Positions 1-10,189 of a stretch of DNA of 64,000 nt are shown here, piece by piece. This DNA is from Histomonas meleagridis (taxonomy: Eukaryota > Parabasalia > Tritrichomonadida > Dientamoebidae), in NCBI GenBank assembly GCA_020186115.1, contig WSYJ01000130.1, forward strand, positions 124,001 to 188,000, read 5' to 3'. Numbering within the stretch: the first letter of the stretch is position 1; the number at the start of each line of letters is the position of its first letter. The position numbers and the translations under genes are program-made. Under the pieces are notes generated by a model. It searched no databases and had not been told where the DNA came from. It saw only the letters and a list, made by a program, of their open reading frames with translations.

Positions 1-1220
1 ATATTTTTGATTATAGAGGGTGAAATTACGACAATACCAGAGTATACATTTTCAATTTGGATTAATTTAGCGTCTGTTAAAATTGGAAACTTAGTAACTT
101 TAATTGGTAAGTCCGCATTTGCTAATTGCGAAAATTTACTAAATGTTACTTTTGGTGAAAATGTTAGGATAATTGAATAAGATGTTTTTTCTAATTGTAC
201 TAAATTATCAAATGTTATTTTTAATGAAAACCTGATTACAATCAGTAATCGCTCATTTTATCAATGTTCGTCACTAAATAGTATTAGTTTATCAAATTCG
301 ACAACTACTATTGGAGGATATGCATTTTATGCATGTGATAAACTTTCACACGTTATTTTGGGGAAAAATATAACTACAATTTGCACTCAAGCATTTTATA
401 AATGCAAAAGTTTAACAGAGATTATTTTTAATGAAAATTTAATTGAAATTGACCGATTTTCATTTGCTTCATGTAAATCACTTGAAAAAATCAAATTACC
501 AAATTCACTTTCTTTAATGAAATTTGCCATTTTTCTTTTTGCACGAAATTAACAGAAGTAATTTTTGGAAATAAATTAACGAAAATTGATTGTCAAACCT
601 TTAGCTATTGTTATTAACTTAAAAAGATCGAAATTCCAAATTCAGTAAAATATATCGATGAAGAAGCTTTTATTTATTGCTATATATTATCTGTAGTTAT
701 TTTAAGTGAAAGTGTGGTTTCAATTGCTAAGAAAGCATTTAGTGAATGCACAAATCTAAATTGCCTTTATTATTATGGTCACTCAGAACATAATGTTAGT
801 GATGATGCTTTTATGGATTCTCCTATCAAATATGTAATGACATTAGGTTCTTATAATTCAACAAAATTTGGTAAATTTAATGTAACAAAAGGAACAACAA
901 TCGAAAATTGTAACCCATGGTCAACACATACATTTACACAATCGAACTCTTTTACACAATCTAATACATTTACACAATTGAATACATTTACACAATCGAA
1001 TACATTTACACAATCGAATACATAAACACAATCATATATACCCACAAAAGCACCCTCATTTACTCAATCGAATACATCTTCTGTATCTTATACAAATTCT
1101 AATTCAATCACGAATTCAAATATTTCATCAAATTCATTTCCATCAATATCGAGTTCAAAAACTATAGCACTTGCTTTTGTTTTAAGTATTTCTTCTTTGC
1201 TAATATTGTTTTTGTTTTAA
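1..1220 (+). pseudogene. BspA-like leucine-rich-repeat surface protein, broken, 5' end outside window
   Basis: Consecutive units of about 23 residues of the type 'I..YAFY.C..L..V.LG.N...I' are the TpLRR/BspA repeat, which forms adhesin-like ectodomains on trichomonad surfaces. The reading frame is interrupted by in-frame TAA near 178, a stop at 550-552 with a frame change, another TAA near 616, and TAA at 1023-1025. After the repeats come a conserved cap (KFGKFNVTKG), a Thr/Ser-rich stalk built of 18-bp repeats, and a C-terminal hydrophobic segment (about 1163-1217) ending exactly at the stop at 1220. The original product was therefore probably a type I membrane protein with almost no cytoplasmic tail. 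Multiple disablements make this a pseudogene rather than a sequencing error. The intact gene at 10979 is the same family without stalk or anchor. Confidence 0.85.
930..1073 (+). repeat. 18-bp tandem repeat, about 8 copies, encoding TFTQSN stalk
   Basis: Eight successive 18-bp units (930-947, 948-965 and so on to 1056-1073) follow the pattern ACATTTACACAATCGAAT and encode Thr-Phe-Thr-Gln-Ser-Asn. The central copies are nearly identical and the outer ones have drifted. The sixth copy carries ACATAA where the others read ACATTT, giving an in-frame stop. It lies between the leucine-rich repeats and the membrane anchor, as a glycosylatable stalk would. Confidence 0.85.
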
Positions 1221-1307
1221 ATATCATTTATATTTTTGAATTCATATAAACATAATAATATTCACTAATATCATTTCTAAAACATAAGTATAAGGTAGTA
1301 GAACACC

Positions 1308-2939
1308 AAAGATTTTTGAAAAAACCTACACCTACCTATTTACAAAAAGTGAATTAAATTATTTTCTTATTTTCTATTTTTATATGAAATAATTATGTAT
1401 TTTCTTTATAAATTATGAAAATTGTCAATAATATCTGATTATTCGAGTTAAAAAAGTTAAAATAAAGAATTAATTAAATTTGTCTATATTGACAAATCCA
1501 AATTCCCCTGAACTTTCATATTCAGGATTATCAATGAACCCATACTCATTTTTTATCTCATAAATTCTTCGTTGATTATTGCTCGTTCTGGGTCTGTGGA
1601 GAAATCAATATTAAAACCAGCAATTTCAAATGCTGAACGATTGTTTTCTGAAATCGTTGCTTTTTCAATTGACTTCAATGCCCTTGCAATTCGATCTATA
1701 ATTGTTCCTTTATTATATTTTGATGTTACTCTCAGCATCTCTTTTTTGAAGACTCCGAACGTAACAAAATCTAACGGTTGAAAGATGTGTGATGAATGTG
1801 GAGGCATAGTAATCAGTCTAATAATTTTTAATATTATTTTCTGCGAGCTTTTGAAGCAACTTGTCATCAAGTTGTGATGTGCAATTGTCATAAAGTATAA
1901 CTGCAGGTTCATTTTCATGTAATTCATTTTTTCTGATTTCTTTAACGTACTTCAGTATAGCTTGATCAATGTATTTAGAAAATAAACTTCCATTGACATA
2001 AGATTTTGGTTGATATTCAAGAATAAGATCATCACCATCTCTTATACCGATACCCTGAATTTCTTTGTAAATTGTCTTTCTGTGGGTGATAAACATTTGT
2101 GTCAATGTGTCACCTGCCATAGAAATTGCACATATAATACTAATTCGTTTTTCTGACCTTTCAACAGGATATTCGATCAGAGAATTCTTAGGAGTAATAG
2201 GGGCAATTACTTTTTTATTTTTTTTATCTGACAAATTTTTGGAATCCCACCTCATAGATATAAAAAATCAATTCAGTTGGGACCCCTTCAACATACTTTT
2301 TTAAATTATCGATGTGAGTTTCTCCATCTTGTTTGATTAGATACATTCGTCCTTACTCCTGTGGGTATGTAGTTGTCATACAAATCATATCACTGTTTCG
2401 TTTTATGGAATGATTGTGCCATGATGGACTAACATCGGTGTATAAATTATTTGAAATATAATCATCTATATCTTTAGATGTCATGGGTTTGTGGACTTCT
2501 CATCTGAGAGAGAGAGAATTGTAAATATAAAACTAGTTCTTCTTTCTGGTCTTGTGTTAAATAAGATGGGTGAACTGGTTTATATTTTGTACTTTTTTAT
2601 TTATCTTTCGATTTAAATTATCCCTGTCAATATTTAATAATTTAGCTAATGAACTGATTGTAATGTCCATTGTGTCGGAATAACCAGTTTCGATAGATTT
2701 TCACTGCCTGGTTAACCAATGAATTATCGAAATCTTATTCGGAAAATTCTCGTAAAATTGCTCGAGAATCTGTTTCTGATAAATACTCTGATAGGGTCTA
2801 TTGTAGTTCCATTTTGGTCATTCCTGGTAATGGTCTTCCGTTTGTACGCTTCATTTTTTTGGAAAAAAATGGATCTAAACGGTCTTTAACGTACTTTAAA
2901 CAGTCAAAAAAAGTGATGTAGCTTTATTCAAAAATCTTT
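1308..2939 (-). mobile_element. Degenerate pogo/Tigger-like DNA transposon with imperfect terminal inverted repeats
   Basis: The segment 1308-1330 (AAAGATTTTTGAA...CTACA) matches the reverse complement of 2917-2939 at 21 of 23 positions by eye. These arms flank a decayed transposase of the DDE_1 (CENP-B/pogo) class on the minus strand. An element of about 1.63 kb with one transposase is normal for pogo-like elements. I could not see a clean TA target duplication at the outer edges, so the true ends may be a few bases away. All parts are decayed; it looks immobile. Confidence 0.6.
1553..2854 (-). pseudogene. pogo/CENP-B-type DDE transposase, broken
   Basis: The remnant reads from an ATG at 2854 (MKRTNGRPLPG...) through several stops and frameshifts to a stop at 1553. 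Family signatures are an N-terminal helix-turn-helix-like stretch (ISSLAKLLNIDRDNLNR), PTELIFYIYEVGFQ near 2240-2280, AVILYDNCTSQ near 1870-1900, and PPHSSHIFQPLD..TFG.FKKEM near 1750-1800. The last is the typical pogo/Tigger stretch holding the third catalytic Asp. At the position where relatives have D in 'IDEVGFQ' this copy has Tyr, so the first catalytic residue is lost as well as the frame. About 430 codons end to end, normal for the family. Confidence 0.8.
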
Positions 2940-2989
2940 ATAAATCTTTTTGATAATTTTTAAAATTATTAAGATAATTTAATTACTAA

Positions 2990-3675
2990 TAATAAAACAT
3001 AAAATTTAGTATATCATCAAGTAGGAAATGAGAATTACAATCATAAGAAAAACAATAATCTTCCTTTGATTAGGATAGAATTTTAAAAAATAAAAAATTA
3101 CTTTACTGGTATTCATCCATAACTATCTCTGCTATGATTATCTCCACAGTTATTATACCTATTATATCCATAATCATTATCATTGTCGAGGAGCTGGATA
3201 TTCGTCAGCCGCTATTCACCAATTAATATATTATGTTATTTCTGTATACAGAAGGCAGCAGTCTTAAATCTCCTTCATCTTGAAAAACAATAACGAACAT
3301 ACTGGAAATGTTTCAACTGGTTTAAGGTTAAGATCACCAAGTATAAACTTTACATCACTTTCTTTGATTTGTGTATTTCCTTTAGTTGCAAGAATACCTA
3401 AAATTGATTTGATTTATCTTTTGTTTGCTTTAAATTTTAATTCGCACTTCATCACTTTTCAGACATCGCTTATGTTTAGATTTCAAATCGAAAAATATTA
3501 AGAACCAAAGCATCAGAGGTTACAACTATTTCAGGAAAAGATGTTGGCATTTAAAATTTTTTGATATCAAATCAGAAGGAAAATTCGAAAAAAATTTCAA
3601 TACAAAAAAACGTTTTTTTTGACTGGATCCAGTCAATTTCCCTGATAAACTATTGAATTTTCTGTTTTGAAGAAA
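2990..3675. other. Intergenic stretch with unidentified coding remnants
   Basis: No intact gene is visible. On the minus strand short open pieces read like former protein (ILATKGNTQIKESDVKFILG and LNLKPVETFP, around 3290-3420), and a Tyr/Asn/Gly-rich low-complexity piece lies around 3120-3180. Stops separate them and I recognise no family. A plus-strand open frame at 3280-3501 lacks any family signature and overlaps these remnants, so I do not call it. Confidence 0.3.
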
Positions 3676-6177
3676 TTACAATGGTTTATTCTTATTGATA
3701 TTTTTATCGTTGCTTTTTTGAATTGATAACCGAAGAATTTCTGAATATTCGTTTGAATTATCTTTTGAGTAGTTTATTGCTTCTTGGAGCGTGTTTTCTC
3801 CAATCGATAAAACTGAAGAAACTTTGTTTTCATCTTTAATGACGAGAAATATTGCTAAAGAAAGAGTATCAAAAGATGTCATTTGAAAAGCACTAGCAAA
3901 GAAATTTAATATTGTTCGTATATTATCGACATTTTCCCATTCTTTGTATTCCGTATCAAATAATTTTATTGCTTCGCTTAAATCATATTTAGCTATTGGT
4001 GAACTTCCTGGAAAATATGAAAAGAAATTAATTGATTTATTGTAAGATAAAACAAATCCTTTTATCAGTTGTTTTTCTTGGATTGATGCCTTTATAAACT
4101 CTTCTCCATCAACAGATTCAGGCGAATTTTCTATTAAATTGGTAAATGCATTACAATTCATTTTTAATAAAATATTTGTTTTCATTTTTTGTGGAATTAA
4201 TGGAAATATTTTATTCCAATCAATTAACAAATCATTAAAGAATATTTTTAAATGTTCGTTTATAAGATTTGGTAAAACTTTTTCGAAGATTAAAACTATT
4301 AGATTTAATTGAACATTTTCTTCAAGAAAGTTCATAAAAACTTGTGGATCAGAATATATAAATGATAATTGAAATGTTTCACATAAAAGATAAAGAAAAT
4401 ATTCTTTTTTCTGATATGATTTCATTAATAAATTTAAAGTTTGTTTTTGATCTAATGATTTTAATAAAAAATATCCACCAAAGTGATTTTGATTTAAAGC
4501 AAATTTGCCGAATTCTGATTCATTTTGATGACTAAAAATGATATTTCCGTCTGAAAGTAGACCGTTACATTGAATTTTAAGTATCGTTTTATGTAAACTA
4601 ATGAAAATAAATCCATCAGATTTCATGAAGATAAATGGAGGCGAATCAATTTGGAATGCATATTTAACATCGTTACAAATGTTTTGGTTTAATGCAGGTG
4701 TTATTAAATCCCCATTATCACAATATAAAGCAGGCAAATCTTTATCAAACAAAAAAGCGTTTTGTATTTTTTCATGTGTTTTTTCATGGTTAAATACAAT
4801 ATAATATTTCCCACATTTTAATAAATCAGGAAGAATTTCTTTTGGTATTAATTTAGTTATTGAATAATGATAAGAATCAGATGTAATCATTTGATTATCA
4901 TAAACTGAAATAGTATTTGGGAAATAAGGGAAATGTGTTGTTAACATTAAATCTAAATTATTGATATCAAATATTGTAAGTTTCGCTTTATGATTATTAT
5001 CTTTAGAAAAAACAACAACAAATTCATTTAATATACAAATATTTTGTACTTTAATTTCTTTAATAGCGGATGTTTTTCCATCCTTATATATAACTATAAA
5101 GTTATTTGGCGTTGATATTACTGTAATTTTCAAATTAGAGTTATGCGCAATGTTTGTAATTGGATAAAACTTTCCTTTAGAATTAAATATTGTTTTGGAA
5201 TAAAATGCATCTATAACTTGATGTGATGTATATATAAAATGTGATTTGATTTGCGATATTCCTATAAATCGTATTGAACTTTGATCTCGATATATAATTC
5301 GATTTGTAAATGGTTCATAACAAAATGAAAATCCTTTTTGAGCATTCGAATTTGTTACTTTATAGATTGAGTTATTATCGTAATATGTAATTATTTCTCC
5401 TGATTCATTTATAACTATTAAGAATTCTTGATCAGAAATCCATACCATAAACATTATTGATTTGTTTTGTGTTGGTTTGCATAATTCATAAGGTGCAATT
5501 TTCTTTGGACTACAATTTATTAAAATTGCTGAACTATCTTCTTTTCCAACACAAAGAAGATGTCTCCTTGAACTATATGATAATTTACATGCATTACTAA
5601 GAGGAATACATTTAATTAAAGGCTTGAAATTCCGTTGAAATGAATCAAAGTCCAAAGAAAGAAAATATGGCTTATCATTAATTATGCATGATATAGTAGA
5701 AGGTGCAGAAAATGTTGCGCAACGAATAACTGATGGTTCATCAAAAATTTTGGTATGGTATTTGACACTTCCATCTGGAGAAATAAAAAATATCTCTGAA
5801 TTTGTGGTACACAAACCAATATGATTAAAGGCGACAAATGTGGAGGAAACAATACGTGAAATGTTGGTTTCATGGATTTTATCTATTTCAAATTTATCAT
5901 TGATTTTTGTAGTAAATATGATTCCAGATGCTGTTCCAAATGCAATATTTTCTTGATCAAACCATTGGACCCATGCATTTGGACCAAATTCATGTAATGA
6001 TTCTTGTGTTTTTTTAATTTCTGTAATTTGTTTTAATGAATATGATAAAGAATCACGAAATAATACAGAATCGCAAGTTAAACATGCTAAAATTGGAATG
6101 CAAGGATTTGGGGCAAATGAAATAACTTGGGTGTTTTTTTCAATTTCGAAATCTTCGAATGGGAAAATTCCGCTCAT
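3676..6177 (-). CDS. Large beta-propeller protein, possibly RIC1-like
   Basis: The product is 833 residues from the ATG at 6177; the 12 codons upstream begin at GTG inside a promoter-like AAAAAGTGACA, so I reject that longer start. The first ~550 residues alternate short hydrophobic strands with Asp/Gly/Asn turns, as in WD-type propellers (GTASGIIFTTKIND, FFISPDGSVKYHTK, ESGEIITYYDNN). The last ~280 are helical (LLMKSYQKKEYFLYLLCETF...). This propeller plus helical layout is shared by RIC1 (Rab6/Ypt6 exchange factor), Vps-C proteins and some nucleoporins. RIC1 is my weak favourite, and I see no diagnostic motif. There is no signal peptide or membrane segment. The upstream gene ends only 71 bp away. 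Confidence 0.75.
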   Translation of the reverse strand: MSGIFPFEDFEIEKNTQVISFAPNPCIPILACLTCDSVLFRDSLSYSLKQITEIKKTQESLHEFGPNAWVQWFDQENIAFGTASGIIFTTKINDKFEIDKIHETNISRIVSSTFVAFNHIGLCTTNSEIFFISPDGSVKYHTKIFDEPSVIRCATFSAPSTISCIINDKPYFLSLDFDSFQRNFKPLIKCIPLSNACKLSYSSRRHLLCVGKEDSSAILINCSPKKIAPYELCKPTQNKSIMFMVWISDQEFLIVINESGEIITYYDNNSIYKVTNSNAQKGFSFCYEPFTNRIIYRDQSSIRFIGISQIKSHFIYTSHQVIDAFYSKTIFNSKGKFYPITNIAHNSNLKITVISTPNNFIVIYKDGKTSAIKEIKVQNICILNEFVVVFSKDNNHKAKLTIFDINNLDLMLTTHFPYFPNTISVYDNQMITSDSYHYSITKLIPKEILPDLLKCGKYYIVFNHEKTHEKIQNAFLFDKDLPALYCDNGDLITPALNQNICNDVKYAFQIDSPPFIFMKSDGFIFISLHKTILKIQCNGLLSDGNIIFSHQNESEFGKFALNQNHFGGYFLLKSLDQKQTLNLLMKSYQKKEYFLYLLCETFQLSFIYSDPQVFMNFLEENVQLNLIVLIFEKVLPNLINEHLKIFFNDLLIDWNKIFPLIPQKMKTNILLKMNCNAFTNLIENSPESVDGEEFIKASIQEKQLIKGFVLSYNKSINFFSYFPGSSPIAKYDLSEAIKLFDTEYKEWENVDNIRTILNFFASAFQMTSFDTLSLAIFLVIKDENKVSSVLSIGENTLQEAINYSKDNSNEYSEILRLSIQKSNDKNINKNKPL

Positions 6178-6210
6178 TCGGATTTCGATTGTATCGTCTG
6201 CGACCACTGT

Positions 6211-6218
6211 CACTTTTT
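6211..6218 (-). promoter_or_regulatory. AAAAAGTG core-promoter-like motif
   Basis: The minus strand reads AAAAAGTGACA about 35 nt before the ATG at 6177, in the only gap (71 bp) between two same-strand genes. The same octamer recurs before at least eight other starts in the window. Confidence 0.5.
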
Positions 6219-6248
6219 AAATAAAACATTTTTAACAAAAAATCGCTT

Positions 6249-7124
6249 TTATTCTTCGACTTGATTTTCTTCTTCATCTTTTGGTTCTTCTTGATCCTTT
6301 CCCAAAAGATGTTCAATTATTCTTTGCCTTTGATTATTTATAATGTTCATTAAATAATCAACATTTTCTCTAAATTTCCTATCTTCTTTTTCCAATTTTT
6401 TGTTCAAATCATGAATTTCGTCTTGTAATTTCTCTTCACTTTCTTTAGCTTGTTCAATAGTATCTTTTGGATCAACTTTGTTTTTTCTATTTTGAATTAT
6501 TTGTTTTTCAATTTCCAATTTTCTAACTTTTTGTTGATATGCATTCCACTTATCTCGAAGCGAATTGTTTGTATCTTTGTTTCGCTTGATAATAGTGGAA
6601 AGTTGTGAAGCATAATTTTTAGATGCTCGATTATCAATTTCTTTAAATCTTTCTCTGCAGTCTTTTGTATTTCCTTTCTCATACTGAATTTCATTTTGGA
6701 TCCTGTCATATTCGCAGTAGCTTATTTTGATCTCTTCTTCCATTTCTTGGTAAAAAGCAGTTCTATCATCTATTTCTGCTTCTCCAATTTCTTCTTGAAG
6801 ATTTGACAATGTATTTCTTGCACTTTCGACACTTCTATGTAATTGTGCAACTCTTGATTTACTTGTTGAATTAGTTTTAATTTTGTTAGGTTTAGAAGTA
6901 GAATCAATAGCTTCATTTTTTAAAGAAATTTTGTCTTTTAATCTACTTCGTTGTGTTTTTAAAAGTTTTATTTGGTTTTGATTTTGTAATGTTTTCATTC
7001 TTAATTCATGAATGTCAGCTGGATGAACTTCTTTTTGAGGACTTCGCCCTTTTGTTGTAGTTATAGGTCTTGTTGTTGTGGTATTAATTCTTCCCTTTTT
7101 AGGGCTCGAAGGTTTGTTGTTCAT
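6249..7124 (-). CDS. Coiled-coil protein of unknown function
   Basis: This is a 291-residue, highly charged protein. The N-terminal ~35 residues are basic and Ser/Thr/Pro-rich (SPKKGR, TTTKGRSPQKE), a pattern often phosphorylated or microtubule-associated. Residues ~38-275 are nearly continuous coiled coil rich in Lys/Glu/Gln/Arg, and the tail is acidic (DQEEPKDEEENQVEE). There is no catalytic motif, signal peptide or membrane segment. A basic head with a long coil would suit a cytoskeletal or axonemal protein, which is inference only. Its ATG lies 77 bp from the divergent ATG at 7202, so the two genes probably share a bidirectional promoter. Confidence 0.85.
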   Translation of the reverse strand: MNNKPSSPKKGRINTTTTRPITTTKGRSPQKEVHPADIHELRMKTLQNQNQIKLLKTQRSRLKDKISLKNEAIDSTSKPNKIKTNSTSKSRVAQLHRSVESARNTLSNLQEEIGEAEIDDRTAFYQEMEEEIKISYCEYDRIQNEIQYEKGNTKDCRERFKEIDNRASKNYASQLSTIIKRNKDTNNSLRDKWNAYQQKVRKLEIEKQIIQNRKNKVDPKDTIEQAKESEEKLQDEIHDLNKKLEKEDRKFRENVDYLMNIINNQRQRIIEHLLGKDQEEPKDEEENQVEE

Positions 7125-7201
7125 CTGGGTATTTCTTTTAAATAACGTTTTTTTTTAGTTGTGTCAATTAATTTGAATGTAAATTAATATGCCAATTTTG
7201 G

Positions 7202-8764
7202 ATGAGCTGGGTTCCAATAGAAATCACCAGAAAAATATGTGTTTGCCCAGAAGATGGAATCAAAAAATTCTTCCAAAAGCCACAAATTTTAGAGGCTAAT
7301 TATGTTATTCAGTCAGATGGTATTCAAATTACAATTAACAAAAAAACTACTTTTTATTCATTTTCTCAACATTTAAAAATTAGACCAACTGAATTTGATG
7401 TATCCAGCTCAGGAGGGTATTTATTTATTTTAATAGAAGGTGAAGTTTGTTTAATTTATATATCAGCACAAAATACAGATTTTTCATATCCATTTCCAAA
7501 TCATCACATTAATCACTCTTGTTTTTTTGAAATGGGACAAATTACATTTCTAGCATCATCCACTAATGATGGTCATATAATATTTTTAAATACAGACACT
7601 CGTAAAACAGAAATCATGAAATTTAGTTATCAGATTACTTTCTTTCGTATTGATTCCTCAGAAGACAAACAAATTTTATTAATTGAAAATGGGTTTGATG
7701 TTCCACAAAGTTATGAATTACAATTTTGTAGTAACGAAATCCATGCCATTCAAATCCAAACTGAAATACCTAATAACTGGGAAGTCTATATTACCAAAGG
7801 GAGTTCAAATTTCATCATCAAATCTGACGGTTTTTGGCATGATGAAACCTTTCGTCAATTTAATCAGAAACTTAAAGAAGAGCCCACAGCAGCACATTTT
7901 TCTGTGTCAGGGAGTTTCTTATGTCTCATTTTTTCGCAAAATAAAGAAATGCATTTATTCACGATTACACAAAACCAAATATTTGATGACGTAATCACGT
8001 ACTCTGATCGCTATTTTCTTGATTCCTATTTCATGAATGATGAAACGCAAATTATTTGTATGACCAATATGAACGAATTAATATTTTATTCCGTTTTACC
8101 ACTAAAACTTTTACAAATTTTTGTGTTTAACATTGAATATCCATCGAAACGATTTTTTATTGATGAAAACGAGAGTAATATTTTGATTGTTGATGATAAA
8201 TCGAATTCGCATTATTATTATTTACCGGAAGTAAATGGATATGAAGCGAATGTTCCAATTGTTTTAGAAGAATTTCAAGAAGAAGAAAAAGAAAATGAAA
8301 TTGATGGAAATGAAGAAGACGAAAACATTAAAACGAAATCCGAAATAAAATCAGTTGAAACAATCGAAAACGCAATTGATTATTATGAAGAAAACTTAGA
8401 AATGTTAAAACAACGAAAGGAATCTTTGGACGAACGTAAGGAAATATTTATGAAAAGATATAAATCATTAAAAATGAAAAACAAAAAATTAAATGAGAAA
8501 TCGTTGGAACTACAAAAAATGTATCATTTGCTTTTCGTGAGAATAAATAAATTGATGGAATTGGTCGATCGTGCAGACGACGCGAAAATTATGCGAATGA
8601 ATTTATGCGCGTGCATGAAAAATGTGGAAAATTTGAAGTTCCCAAAAATGGAATTTAATGCGTGCGTGGACGTAAGTAAATTTAGAGAAAAGAATTTCGT
8701 GGAAAGAATTGAAAAGGTTAAAACAAATATTGAAAAGTTGGAAATGATGAACGAATCAAAATAA
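7202..8764 (+). CDS. Beta-propeller plus C-terminal coiled-coil protein, possibly Nup88-like
   Basis: The product is 520 residues. Residues 1-~365 are beta-rich repeats (FDVSSSGGYLFILIEGEVCLIYI, HFSVSGSFLCLIF), consistent with a single propeller. An acidic linker (EEFQEEEKENEIDGNEEDEN) is followed by a coiled coil from ~390 to the end (YYEENLEMLKQRKESLDERK...). One N-terminal propeller with a C-terminal coil is the layout of Nup88/Nup82, the cytoplasmic-face nucleoporin, but I see no sequence signature that proves it. The divergent neighbour at 7124 shares the short promoter gap. Start chosen: the first ATG. Confidence 0.85.
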   Translation: MSWVPIEITRKICVCPEDGIKKFFQKPQILEANYVIQSDGIQITINKKTTFYSFSQHLKIRPTEFDVSSSGGYLFILIEGEVCLIYISAQNTDFSYPFPNHHINHSCFFEMGQITFLASSTNDGHIIFLNTDTRKTEIMKFSYQITFFRIDSSEDKQILLIENGFDVPQSYELQFCSNEIHAIQIQTEIPNNWEVYITKGSSNFIIKSDGFWHDETFRQFNQKLKEEPTAAHFSVSGSFLCLIFSQNKEMHLFTITQNQIFDDVITYSDRYFLDSYFMNDETQIICMTNMNELIFYSVLPLKLLQIFVFNIEYPSKRFFIDENESNILIVDDKSNSHYYYLPEVNGYEANVPIVLEEFQEEEKENEIDGNEEDENIKTKSEIKSVETIENAIDYYEENLEMLKQRKESLDERKEIFMKRYKSLKMKNKKLNEKSLELQKMYHLLFVRINKLMELVDRADDAKIMRMNLCACMKNVENLKFPKMEFNACVDVSKFREKNFVERIEKVKTNIEKLEMMNESK

Positions 8765-8942
8765 TGTTTGTAAATACATTTTATAAAGAATATATAAAAT
8801 TTGATATGTTGTGTGAAAAGAAAAAAAAAATAGTTTTAAAATGATTTTAAAAGATAAAAACTTGAAAAATTTATCGAAATAACAATGAAACGATCGTTTG
8901 GAATTCAAAAATAGCGGTTTTAAGAAGGTTTTATTTTGCTCT

Positions 8943-9512
8943 TTATAACTGTTCATAAAGAAGTGGTATAATCGCATCAGGATCGCATGGCCTGCCGTAG
9001 TTTTTTTTATGACCGACAAAGTATTCATACATAATGTTACGAAGTTTCATTGGATATTTAAGTTCTGGTCTCATTAATCTTTTTATCATTGGTTGAGATT
9101 CATATATTTTTTTCAATTCATTACAATCATTCATAAAGTGCTCATGGTTGTATTCGTCAATTGCTTTGGAAAAGAAGCAAAGTGCAAGTGTAAGATATGA
9201 AACTTTAAAATCAGATCCATATGGACACCTCTGTGGATGCTGTGAAATAAATGTTACGGCTTTATCTATTTCATCAATTGGAATTAGTTCATTTTTGAAA
9301 ACAGTAAAAAGAAGCTTGAAATGCCAGAAGTTAAGGTTACTTCCAGAGAGAACTTGACTGCAAAGTATCGAGGCAAGATTTTTCCCATTAGGGCCTGAGA
9401 ATTCTGGGATTGCTGATTCAATTATTGGATCAAAATTATTTTTAGAGAGAGGAAGCTTTTGGAGAAGGCTTTGAATGAACTCATCTGGTGTTTGATTATT
9501 TGAAGTGTTCAT
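8943..9512 (-). CDS. Unrecognised 189-residue helical protein
   Basis: The start is the ATG at 9512 (MNTSNNQTPDEFIQ); the open frame extends upstream only to a TTG. It is predicted alpha-helical, with recurring hydrophobic helices (LLFTVFKNELIP, VSYLTLALCFFSKAI) and a conserved-looking C-terminus (YPMKLRNIMYEYFVGHKKNYGR). There is no signal peptide or known motif. Upstream DNA carries TTTCTATCG (9599-9607 on plus) and paired AACCG/CGGTT motifs, like other genes here, which supports a real transcription unit. Confidence 0.75.
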   Translation of the reverse strand: MNTSNNQTPDEFIQSLLQKLPLSKNNFDPIIESAIPEFSGPNGKNLASILCSQVLSGSNLNFWHFKLLFTVFKNELIPIDEIDKAVTFISQHPQRCPYGSDFKVSYLTLALCFFSKAIDEYNHEHFMNDCNELKKIYESQPMIKRLMRPELKYPMKLRNIMYEYFVGHKKNYGRPCDPDAIIPLLYEQL

Positions 9513-9665
9513 GTTGAAAAGCAATAATATATTAAAAATGTGATTAAAATTTTCTGACAAGTTTTCAATTAACCGTAGTAATGACGGTTTATCTCAAAGT
9601 TTCTATCGTTTCTTGATTTCTTTTAAAGATATTTTTCACAGCATCAAGAAATAAAAATAATGAAA

Positions 9666-10148
9666 TTAAGTAGCTTTTTTATTGTTGTTGTTCTCCTCTT
9701 CGGGATCTTTAAATTCCCATAAATATATGCTTTTGGCAAGATTCGAATAATTATCACCAGCTCTTCTAAACACACCTTTCTTTACGAGAGCAAAATGTCC
9801 TGTTGCATCACTAAATCCGCAGTCTTCAAAATAAACTATTCCTCTTGTAGTTTTTGTAATAGCAAGAATTTTCTTTGGTGCAGAAATTTTCTGTGTTAAA
9901 TAAGCTTTCATTGTAGCACAACGAATGATATATCGCTTTCCATTTTTATCTTTAAAATCACTTGTTTGAGTAATCGTGTGTCCTCCAGACATAAGTGCAT
10001 GTGAAAGTCGTACACAACAAAAGTTTGTTAATGATGTAAGGTTTCCTCCAAGTGTTGTACCTGGATTATCATCATCGTAAATAGTATCAGCCCACATCTT
10101 GTCAAAATCCATCTTGTTCGAAAATGAAATGATGTGATTTTTTGCCAT
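9666..10148 (-). CDS. Tae4/Dae4-like peptidoglycan amidase (NlpC/P60-type fold), probable bacterial transfer
   Basis: The 160-residue length matches the Tae4 family (type VI secretion amidase effector 4), whose members cut peptide stems of bacterial cell walls; domesticated relatives (Dae) are known in some eukaryotes. Matching features in order are FDKMWADT near the N-terminus; NFCCVRLSHALMSGG with catalytic-type Cys44; RYIIRCATMKAYL, where the family has an 'HVLRAEELANWL'-like stretch; RGIVYFEDC; and ATGHFALVKKG with catalytic-type His118. There is no obvious signal peptide, and a promoter-like motif only 34 nt before the ATG leaves no room for one. The likely role is digestion of or defence against bacteria, but localisation is unclear. 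Base composition resembles its neighbours, so any transfer is not recent. Confidence 0.75.
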   Translation of the reverse strand: MAKNHIISFSNKMDFDKMWADTIYDDDNPGTTLGGNLTSLTNFCCVRLSHALMSGGHTITQTSDFKDKNGKRYIIRCATMKAYLTQKISAPKKILAITKTTRGIVYFEDCGFSDATGHFALVKKGVFRRAGDNYSNLAKSIYLWEFKDPEEENNNNKKAT

Positions 10149-10181
10149 GTTAAGAAAAAGTTTTGTTTTAATTTTTGCCTA

Positions 10182-10189
10182 CACTTTTT
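10182..10189 (-). promoter_or_regulatory. AAAAAGTG core-promoter-like motif
   Basis: The minus strand reads AAAAAAGTGTAGG 34 nt before the amidase ATG. It has the same octamer and similar spacing as at 6211-6218. Confidence 0.45.

Noticed and set aside
3280-3501. 73-codon plus-strand open frame
   Set aside because: The composition is that of random AT-rich DNA, it has no motif, and it lies antisense to more protein-like remnants.
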